DNA of 22,396 bases from Cyclobacteriaceae bacterium (GTDB lineage: Bacteria > Bacteroidota > Bacteroidia > Cytophagales > Cyclobacteriaceae), in NCBI GenBank assembly GCA_947458795.1, contig CANHCD010000005.1, positions 1 to 22,396 on the forward strand, read 5' to 3'. Shown one piece after another: positions 1 to 5,752 of this stretch. The stretch's first letter is position 1. Each line of letters opens with the position of its first letter. The notes under the pieces are model-generated. The model ran no database searches. It saw nothing but the letters and a program-made list of their open reading frames with translations, and was not told the DNA's origin. The position numbers were made by a program, and so were the translations under genes.

Positions 1-652
1 CAGCCAAGTCGTAGGGCTTGGGATGTGGATTATCTCCTACGTGCACGAGCACCTGGGAGATTTTTCCCAACTGACCGCGCTGCACGTGCATCGCAGCTGT
101 TTGGAAGTTGACCGCTGCGCGCTGCATGGAGCCCACGGCTAGGACTACGCCGTTTTCACGCACAGCTTGTACGAGGAGTTGACCCTCTTTGATGGTGAAG
201 GTGAGTGGTTTTTCGAGGTAAATGTCTTTCTTGGCCTTGCAGGCCTCGATGGCCATGAGTGCATGCCAATGGTCAGGAGAGGCGATGACTACCGCATCCA
301 CGTTGGGATCTTGGAGTAGCTCTCGGTAGTCCTCGTAGAGTTTGGGTGCAGTGACGGTCTTGCCTGCGTCAGTGAGACCTTTTTGAACGCGTAGCGCAAA
401 TCGCTCTCGCTTGATGGCGTAGACATCCGCTCCGGCTACTACTTCTACGCCTGGGATGCGCATAAAATTGTTTAATAAACCCATGGCTTGGCGTCCTACG
501 CCAATAAACCCAAGGCGAACGCGCTCGTGAGCAGCTTGGAAAAGAGGTGTTGGAGCAGCCGAGGCAAAAGAAAGACCAGGGAGCATACTTATTCCTGCGG
601 AGGTCAAGAGGCTGGCGCCCAGGAATTTTCTACGTGAAAAAGAAGCAGACAT
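1..652 (-). CDS. Gfo/Idh/MocA family oxidoreductase, Tat-exported, partial (C-terminus off the left edge)
   Basis: Reading the minus strand from the ATG at 652 gives an open frame of 217 codons that runs off the window. It is an NAD(P)-dependent sugar or polyol dehydrogenase-type protein. The N-terminus has a twin-arginine signal (SRRKFLG, residues 6-12) followed by a hydrophobic stretch, so export to the periplasm is likely. A Rossmann fingerprint (RLGFIGVGRQA) begins near residue 46, and the family motif EKPLT lies near residue 147. An HWHALMA-like stretch (DHWHALM) precedes it, as in many secreted Bacteroidota members. About half of the usual 420-450 residues is present, so the catalytic lysine region is visible but the substrate-binding domain is mostly missing. 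It is divergent from oxyR. The substrate cannot be told from the sequence. Confidence 0.88.
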   Translation of the reverse strand, partial: MSASFSRRKFLGASLLTSAGISMLPGLSFASAAPTPLFQAAHERVRLGFIGVGRQAMGLLNNFMRIPGVEVVAGADVYAIKRERFALRVQKGLTDAGKTVTAPKLYEDYRELLQDPNVDAVVIASPDHWHALMAIEACKAKKDIYLEKPLTFTIKEGQLLVQAVRENGVVLAVGSMQRAAVNFQTAAMHVQRGQLGKISQVLVHVGDNPHPKPYDLA

Positions 653-846
653 AGGGTATTATGGGTTAAGGTGTCGTCAGATAAAAACTACTTTAAGGTA
701 GCAGAAAATCTTTTTCTTTTCCCAATTTCTGCGTGGATTGTGATAAAAGGAGACAATCCCCTCTTGAGTGGCCATGGTTTTTTCCGCATCAGATGCTCGA
801 TTTTTCTCGATTTTTTGCGAGCTTTCCATAGATAAAATCAATCGAA

Positions 847-1779
847 ATGACTATTCAACAGTTGGAATACCTGATCGCAGTCGACAAGCACCGGCACTTT
901 GGGCAGGCTGCCTCCGCTTGCTTTGTCACCCAGCCCACGCTCAGTGCGCAGCTGAGCAAATTGGAAAAGGAGCTCGGGGTCATTCTTTTTGACCGAAGCA
1001 AGATGCCCGTTATCCCTACGGAGTCGGGGGTACAGGTGATTGCCCAAGCCAAGAAAGTGGTGACAGATAGCAGGGGGATTTTTGAGTTGGTTGCCCAACT
1101 GAAGGGAGACATTTCTGGGACGATTAAGCTGGGGATTCTTCCTACCCTTGCGCCCTATCTGCTGCACTTATTTATCCGAAAGTTTCTGGAGCGCTATCCT
1201 GGGATCAAGTTGGTGGTACAGGAGATGGTAACTGAGGAAATTCTCAAAAAACTAAAAAACGATGAGCTCGATGTGGGGATTGTGGTGACCCCCTTGGAGC
1301 TCCCGGGGATTATGGAGAAGCCCATGTTTTACGAGAAATTCTACGCTTATTTTTCCTCAGGTCACGAGCTACTTGCACAGCAGGAGATTGGTCCAGATCA
1401 GATCATGAAGGAAGAGCTCTGGGTTTTGCAGCAGGGGCATTGTTTCCGAGACCAGGTGCTCAACTTCTGCGATCAAAGTCTGTCGGGCCATCAAAACTTC
1501 CATTACGAGAGTGGTTCCTTGGAAGGCCTTCGCAACATGGTCAACCGCTACAAAGGGCTGACGCTTTTGCCTGAACTCGCTACTTGGGAACTATCAAAAG
1601 AGGAAAAATCCAGACTTCGACCCTTTGTCGGAGCATCGCCTACGCGGGAGGTGAGCCTCATCTTGAACCGGAGTTTTCTAAAGCAAAAGTTGGTGGAGCT
1701 GCTATTCAAAGCAATCACCGAGGCCATTCCTTACGAGATGACTTCCAAAGCCAAAGGGAAGGTGGTTCGCTTCAGTTGA
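847..1779 (+). CDS. oxyR: Hydrogen peroxide-sensing LysR-type regulator OxyR
   Basis: A 310-residue LysR-type transcription factor. The winged helix-turn-helix occupies residues 1-60 (MTIQQLEYLIAVDKHRHFGQ start, TQPTLSAQLSKLE recognition region). The effector domain follows from about residue 90. The diagnostic segment GHCFRDQVLNFC holds Cys199 and Cys208, the same positions as the peroxide-reactive Cys199 and resolving Cys208 of E. coli OxyR. The following SLEGLRNMV and GLTLLPELA also match OxyR. In the family, peroxide oxidises Cys199 to a disulfide and the tetramer then activates catalase, peroxiredoxin and Dps genes. None of these targets is in the window, so it probably acts in trans. 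It converges on the NlpE-like gene with an 8-bp overlap. No clear promoter was found in the 194-bp upstream gap. Confidence 0.93.
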   Translation: MTIQQLEYLIAVDKHRHFGQAASACFVTQPTLSAQLSKLEKELGVILFDRSKMPVIPTESGVQVIAQAKKVVTDSRGIFELVAQLKGDISGTIKLGILPTLAPYLLHLFIRKFLERYPGIKLVVQEMVTEEILKKLKNDELDVGIVVTPLELPGIMEKPMFYEKFYAYFSSGHELLAQQEIGPDQIMKEELWVLQQGHCFRDQVLNFCDQSLSGHQNFHYESGSLEGLRNMVNRYKGLTLLPELATWELSKEEKSRLRPFVGASPTREVSLILNRSFLKQKLVELLFKAITEAIPYEMTSKAKGKVVRFS

Positions 1780-2263
1780 TGCGTTTCAGGAGGTAGCGCG
1801 CTGCTTGGGGGCCTGTTATTTTTTGACCATCGGCATCCAGGTGGAGGAGCCCGTTTTCTTGGAGAAGGTAGCGTCCTGGCATATCGCCGATCATGCCTAG
1901 CAGCTGGACTTGGGAGCTGTCTGTCTGCCCCCAGGAGATCTTCCCAGTAAACTGCTCCTCGCGTGCATCATTCAGCCCGAGGTAGTTGGTTTTTAGTTCA
2001 AAAGTACCTCCTTCGGCTAGGGTCAGCCAGATTTCTATGCCTTCGCAGTGTCCGCAAGGCAGGACGCCTTCGTAGGTACCTGCCCAGGAAGAATTGGAGT
2101 TGGCTGAGGCAGGAGGTGTTTTTTGCGCAAGAGAACTTTCTCCAATCGGAGGGGATTCATGGGAAGTTTTTGGATTGCAACAGGAAAGCAGACAGCAAGT
2201 GAATCCAATATAAAATCCGATTCTCCAGCTACCTAGTCCTTCAATGCGCATTCTTTTGGCCAT
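1772..2263 (-). CDS. NlpE-like copper resistance/envelope stress lipoprotein
   Basis: The protein is 163 residues from the ATG at 2263; a second ATG at 2251 is also possible. An ORF extending to 2332 would overlap the upstream gene and is less likely. A hydrophobic segment (residues 15-27) ends in a lipobox-like LLSC with Cys28 as the probable lipidated residue. A Ser/Pro/Asn-rich linker follows to about residue 58. The mature domain has the NlpE N-terminal signature GTYEGVLPCGHCEGIE with a CxxC pair (Cys70, Cys73) and the usual TLxxxGTFEL strand. NlpE-type proteins sit in the outer membrane, have been linked to copper tolerance, and signal surface adhesion and envelope stress through Cpx in E. 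coli. No Cpx system is seen here, so the role is inferred. It is the last gene of an operon with the DUF1569 and DUF4139 genes, 11 bp after the former. Confidence 0.8.
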   Translation of the reverse strand: MAKRMRIEGLGSWRIGFYIGFTCCLLSCCNPKTSHESPPIGESSLAQKTPPASANSNSSWAGTYEGVLPCGHCEGIEIWLTLAEGGTFELKTNYLGLNDAREEQFTGKISWGQTDSSQVQLLGMIGDMPGRYLLQENGLLHLDADGQKITGPQAARYLLKRIN

Positions 2264-2274
2264 GGATTGCTGAC

Positions 2275-2727
2275 TTACACCCCAAACTGGTTGAGGTGGT
2301 GATCCAGGTGCTTGTAGAGTAGGTTGTTCCACTCCTTGGCAGTCATCGGGCCAAAGGAAGGCGATGCCTTTCCTTCGAATCCAGATTCTCCAGCTGCAAG
2401 TGTCTGCTCTACAAAAGAGATCAGTCTCACCTTCTCTTCCCCAAAGTTCTTTTCATTTTTGATTCGAAAGGCAGGAGCTGTGGGCAGGTTTTTTTTGTAA
2501 GGGACTTCATTCACCACCCCTGGCTTGACGAAAGCCTTCAAAAGAAAACGCATCAGTGGATTCGCATTGGGGTGCTTGTTTGTAAAGGCCATTTCGTAGG
2601 CTACACAGCAGTGGGCCAGCATTTGGTCTACGGACATTTTGCCCCAAAGGGCAGGGCTTTCAGGGCTTAGTTTTTCGATTCGATGGATCAATTCAGCGGT
2701 AACCGCTGGGTCAAATACATTTTTCAT
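2275..2727 (-). CDS. DUF1569 (DinB-like) family protein
   Basis: A 150-residue protein from the ATG at 2727; the longer in-frame extension to 2832 would run into the upstream gene and lacks family similarity. Two family blocks are visible: WGKMSVDQMLAHC near residues 28-40, and the C-terminal LYKHLDHHLNQFGV (137-150). Together His39, His140 and His144 resemble the three metal-binding histidines of the DinB/YfiT four-helix-bundle fold. Members of this fold include thiol-dependent transferases such as bacillithiol- or mycothiol-using enzymes, but the substrate of DUF1569 proteins is unknown to me. It is cytoplasmic, with no signal peptide. It starts 11 bp after the DUF4139 gene stop and ends 11 bp before the NlpE-like start, so the three are probably co-transcribed. 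Confidence 0.85.
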   Translation of the reverse strand: MKNVFDPAVTAELIHRIEKLSPESPALWGKMSVDQMLAHCCVAYEMAFTNKHPNANPLMRFLLKAFVKPGVVNEVPYKKNLPTAPAFRIKNEKNFGEEKVRLISFVEQTLAAGESGFEGKASPSFGPMTAKEWNNLLYKHLDHHLNQFGV

Positions 2728-2738
2728 GGGTGTTCTTT

Positions 2739-4589
2739 TTAATCTAAAATTACGCGTTCTGACTTCGGATATTTTACCTCGTAGCTCAGGGAAAGTTTTT
2801 GTTGTCCTCCTGGAGCTAGTGTGATCTCCCAAGTTACGATTCCGGTTACTGGGTCCAAAACGCCCCCGCTAAGTTCGCCTGTAGTGACCTCGATACTTGA
2901 ATTAACTGGTACCGGGATTTGATCCTTGACTTGCAGGGTTAAGGCCTGGGATTTGTTGTTTTTTAGCGTGATTTCATAGCCACGGCTTTCGGTGATGTTG
3001 GAGCCGATGGTCCGTTTTTTGGAAAACTGGTCTACTTTCTCGCGCTGCATCACGATGGATCGGTCCCGACCCATGGAGATTTGGAGGGTGTCTTGGAGCG
3101 CAGCTGGGTTAAGGATGGATCTACCCACAAAGCCATCTTCGAAATACAGGTTGCTCTCTCCTTCCAAGAGGTTATACTGACTCCAGTCGGCCATTTCGGC
3201 CAAAAGAAAGGCGTCCTTTTCTAATTTTGGAATAGCCGTATAGCGGTAGGTAGCTGGAATTTCGTAGGTTTTCAAGTCCACAAGAGTTCGCTCCCCATTG
3301 GTTTTGATGGAGTAGGGCTCGGCGACTTGAATTTCCACGGTCGTTTGGTTTTCGACGAAGGAGGTCATCAGTGGAGCTGCATCCATGGAGGCACCTAATG
3401 CCTTCTTTTCCATTTGCCGGTAACCTCCTGTGACGACTACCTCAGATAGCATTTGGGTATCTTGCATTAAGGTTACATTCAAACTAGATCTTCCTTGGAT
3501 AGGCAGTTCCTCCATACGCATCCCGACAAAAGAGAACACCAACGTTTTGGCTGTTGTAGGTAAGGTCAGTGAATACCTGCCTTCCAAATCAGTGGTAGTT
3601 CCGATTGTGGTGCCTTTTACTAAGACTGCAGTACCCGGAAGGGGTTGTCCTTGCTCATCTAGGACCAATCCGCTAATTGAGCCGGGTGTTTGTGGGACTG
3701 CAAACTTATTGACTGTAGTGTATCGGGCATAGTTGAGTTCCCACTTGTCGATAATTGGCGCCTGCCCTCCTTGGTTGGGGTTGGCATTCGAAAAGCGGAG
3801 CTTGACATTTTTCCAATCTGCTCCTGTATTTTGGAATACCTCTGCCTTGTACTGCAGTTGAAGTGGCTCGGTGATGGATTTGACGCGTACATCGTATTTA
3901 GGATACCAACCTGCATTAGATACCAAGTAATTGATTTGGAAGGTGGCCGGACCGGCGTTGGTTGCTTTTACACGGATTCTGATTTCAGCTTTTGCTTTAT
4001 CGTCGCTTTGTTGCAGCGCATAGAGTTGATTCCGAAGGGCCTCAATTTCCTGGTCATTCGCAGTAAGCTGCGCATTGATTTGCAATTCCTCATTGGCAAT
4101 TTTGGTGTGTTCGGCGTCAAAAAAATCCAAGGTGGTTTTGAGCGCAGTCATGCTCGTGCCCGCCTGGCTGCTACCAATGCTTTTGTTGGCCGAAAGTACG
4201 CTCATTTTAGTACCAAGCACTTGAATCCGATTGCGCAAATTGCTTTGGCGTTTTTCGATTTCAGCGATTTCTTTTTCCAGTGCTATAGCTTTTTCTCCTT
4301 CCTCTTTTTCGTGGAGAAAATCTAGGCGCTTGTTGACCGCCTGTATGATAAAGTTGCCCTGCCCCTTCACTTGAATGCTTTTTTCATCCAGGAACGGAGA
4401 GAGCCCCTTGACCAGTAGCACGGATTCTCCTGCGGGAAGGGAGCCTGTTGCCGATTCAAATACTTGTGCGCCAGACAAGAATAGCGTTACCTCTTTGATC
4501 TGGTTGGTAAGCATCACTTCCTTGAGGTCTTGTGCGAATCCTTGGAGGGCGTAGCTGCCTAGAAGGAGGAAAAAAAGTAGTCTTTTCAT
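2739..4589 (-). CDS. DUF4140/DUF4139 (MuiA-like) secreted protein with an inserted carboxypeptidase-regulatory-like segment
   Basis: The protein is 616 residues from the ATG at 4589, chosen because it places a clean signal peptide at residues 1-20 (ending FAQ). Residues about 29-90 look like the DUF4140 N-terminal strand domain (IKEVTLFLSGAQVF). Residues about 92-195 are a charged, Glu/Gln-rich coiled coil. DUF4139 begins near residue 205 (YLVSNAGWYPKYDVRVKS) and continues to the C-terminus. The DUF4139 domain is interrupted at about residues 301-390 by a carboxypeptidase-D regulatory-like beta domain (SISGLVLDEQGQPLPG, then GTTTDLEGRYSL) ending in SEVVVTGGYR, the sequence seen at the start of SusC-type receptors. 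No TonB barrel follows. The family is often labelled mucoidy inhibitor A, but its biochemical role is not established. It is the first gene of the operon leading into the DUF1569 gene. Confidence 0.85.
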   Translation of the reverse strand: MKRLLFFLLLGSYALQGFAQDLKEVMLTNQIKEVTLFLSGAQVFESATGSLPAGESVLLVKGLSPFLDEKSIQVKGQGNFIIQAVNKRLDFLHEKEEGEKAIALEKEIAEIEKRQSNLRNRIQVLGTKMSVLSANKSIGSSQAGTSMTALKTTLDFFDAEHTKIANEELQINAQLTANDQEIEALRNQLYALQQSDDKAKAEIRIRVKATNAGPATFQINYLVSNAGWYPKYDVRVKSITEPLQLQYKAEVFQNTGADWKNVKLRFSNANPNQGGQAPIIDKWELNYARYTTVNKFAVPQTPGSISGLVLDEQGQPLPGTAVLVKGTTIGTTTDLEGRYSLTLPTTAKTLVFSFVGMRMEELPIQGRSSLNVTLMQDTQMLSEVVVTGGYRQMEKKALGASMDAAPLMTSFVENQTTVEIQVAEPYSIKTNGERTLVDLKTYEIPATYRYTAIPKLEKDAFLLAEMADWSQYNLLEGESNLYFEDGFVGRSILNPAALQDTLQISMGRDRSIVMQREKVDQFSKKRTIGSNITESRGYEITLKNNKSQALTLQVKDQIPVPVNSSIEVTTGELSGGVLDPVTGIVTWEITLAPGGQQKLSLSYEVKYPKSERVILD

Positions 4590-4676
4590 GTGGCGTAGAG
4601 TTGGTATTAAATCAAACAATTTAGTTAGGCAAACGCAAGGCTTGGCCTTTAATTCTTTGAAGACGTAGAAAATTCC

Positions 4677-4706
4677 CTTGAGGTTTGCCCATGATGATTA
4701 GTTTTG
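4677..4706 (+). promoter_or_regulatory. Putative Bacteroidota-type promoter for uppP
   Basis: TAGTTTTG at 4699-4706 is a perfect match to the Bacteroidota -7 pattern TAnnTTTG. CTTG at 4677-4680 is a near match to the -33 TTTG element, 18 bp upstream. Transcription would start near 4713, giving a leader of roughly 13 nt before the uppP ATG. The call rests on motif match and position only. Confidence 0.42.
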
Positions 4707-4725
4707 TGTTGGAAACCCGCACTGC

Positions 4726-5505
4726 ATGACTCTTTTTCAAAGCATTCTGATTGCCATAGTAGAAGGACTTACTGAATTTCTACCCATTTCTTCCACGGGC
4801 CACATGATTTTGGCCTCCACAGCCATGGGCATTCACGAGGATGAATTTGTAAAGACCTTCGAAGTATTCATTCAATTGGGCGCCATTTTGGCCATTGCCT
4901 TGATGTACATCAAGCGGTTCTTCCGAAACTTGACTATTTATTTCAAGTTGATTACCGCATTTCTTCCCACGGCGGTAGTTGGTTTTTTGGCTTACGACTA
5001 CATCAAAGCCTACCTATTTAATCCCATCGTCGTGTCGGTTTCTCTTATTTTGGGAGGGATTATCCTAATCTTTATCGATAAAAAAGTCGCTGCTCAAGGC
5101 AGCACCGTGGTGGAGGTTGAAGATATTTCTTACAAAAACGCTTTCTTTATCGGCCTCTGCCAGTGTCTATCCATGGTGCCGGGCACTTCTCGCGCCGCAG
5201 CCACGATTATTGGCGGGGTATTTAATGGCTTGGACAAAAGACAGGCTACCGAATTTTCCTTCTTGCTTGCCGTGCCTACCATGCTTGCCGCTGGGGGATA
5301 TGATCTCTTGAAAGCAGATCTAGCCTTTACGAGCGAGCAATTGATGCTGCTGGGAATTGGCTTTGTTGTGGCTTTTGCATCGGCTTGGGGAGCGGTGAAA
5401 CTATTTTTGACGTACGTCTCTACCCATGGCTTCAAGGCCTTTGGTTGGTATCGCATCGCCCTTGGGATTTTGTTCTTAATCTTTATGTGGGGAGCTGATT
5501 TGTAG
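4726..5505 (+). CDS. uppP: Undecaprenyl-diphosphate phosphatase UppP (BacA)
   Basis: A 259-residue polytopic inner-membrane enzyme that removes a phosphate from C55-isoprenyl diphosphate, recycling the lipid carrier for peptidoglycan and surface polysaccharides. The first signature EGLTEFLPISSTGH lies at residues 13-26 and holds the catalytic glutamate region and SSTGH. The second, PGTSRAAATIIGG, lies at 152-164 and contains the essential arginine (Arg156). Hydrophobic helices fill the rest, and the C-terminus is a long hydrophobic segment. The length is close to the usual 260-275 residues. It stands alone, divergent from the DUF4139 operon across 136 bp, and is followed by a strong terminator. 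The enzyme family confers bacitracin resistance when abundant. Confidence 0.96.
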   Translation: MTLFQSILIAIVEGLTEFLPISSTGHMILASTAMGIHEDEFVKTFEVFIQLGAILAIALMYIKRFFRNLTIYFKLITAFLPTAVVGFLAYDYIKAYLFNPIVVSVSLILGGIILIFIDKKVAAQGSTVVEVEDISYKNAFFIGLCQCLSMVPGTSRAAATIIGGVFNGLDKRQATEFSFLLAVPTMLAAGGYDLLKADLAFTSEQLMLLGIGFVVAFASAWGAVKLFLTYVSTHGFKAFGWYRIALGILFLIFMWGADL

Positions 5506-5516
5506 GCTTTTTTTTA

Positions 5517-5558
5517 GTCAACAGTTAGCAGTCCACGGTCCACAGCCCACTGTCTTAA
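5517..5558 (+). repeat. Degenerate heptad repeat array, left arm
   Basis: Five to six 7-bp units lie in perfect phase with consensus near GTCCACR: the units start at 5517, 5524, 5531, 5538 and 5545, and a decayed unit starts at 5552. The two central units (5531-5544) fit the consensus best. The array begins 11 bp after the uppP stop. It is an inverted copy of the array at 5680-5714. Confidence 0.7.
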
Positions 5559-5589
5559 ATTTTTATCATTTTTCCTTCTTTTGGGACTC

Positions 5590-5609
5590 TTGAGGAGGTT
5601 CTTCCTCAA
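5590..5609. repeat. Small inverted repeat (7-bp stem)
   Basis: TTGAGGA at 5590-5596 pairs with TCCTCAA at 5603-5609 around a 6-nt loop. It lies between the heptad left arm and the terminator. No T-run follows, so it is probably a structural hairpin and not a terminator by itself. Confidence 0.4.
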
Positions 5610-5630
5610 ATTGGATTCTCCTTATAAACT

Positions 5631-5666
5631 AAAAAGCCCTTTTTCATTTCGAAAAAGGGCTTTTTT
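5631..5666. terminator. Bidirectional Rho-independent terminator between uppP and the S9 peptidase gene
   Basis: The arm AAAAAGCCCTTTTT (5631-5644) pairs perfectly with AAAAAGGGCTTTTT (5652-5665) around a 7-nt loop. A T-run follows on the plus strand and an A-run precedes, so it can end transcription of uppP (plus) and of the convergent S9 peptidase gene (minus). Confidence 0.9.
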
Positions 5667-5679
5667 GATAATTACTTTA

Positions 5680-5714
5680 GATGGGCGGTGGACTGTGGTC
5701 TGTTAGCCGTCGAC
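5680..5714 (-). repeat. Degenerate heptad repeat array, right arm (inverted)
   Basis: Read on the minus strand, five 7-bp units in perfect phase start at 5714, 5707, 5700, 5693 and 5686. Aligned unit by unit with the left arm (5517-5551), 26 of 35 positions are identical; the best 24-bp stretch (5682-5705 against 5526-5549) matches at 20 of 24. The two arms bracket the terminator at 5631-5666 and could pair as a long imperfect stem. Confidence 0.7.
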
Positions 5715-5752
5715 CTAATTCTGCGGATTCCATTTCCAATCCGATAAACAGC

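Noticed and set aside
653..846. OxyR binding site or promoter between the oxidoreductase gene and oxyR
   Set aside because: I found ATAG-like fragments but no arrangement matching the OxyR half-site spacing, and no good TTTG/TAnnTTTG pair for either gene.
2728..2832. Extension of the DUF1569 ORF to an ATG at 2832
   Set aside because: It would overlap the end of the DUF4139 gene by about 94 bp. The added residues are low-similarity and basic, while the ATG at 2727 matches the family start.
3690..4325. 211-codon open frame on the plus strand
   Set aside because: It is antisense to the coiled-coil and DUF4139 region of the secreted protein and shows no motif; it is a shadow of that gene.
5517..5714. 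Possible CRISPR array
   Set aside because: The 7-bp units are directly tandem with no spacers, and the second array is inverted; there is no cas gene nearby.
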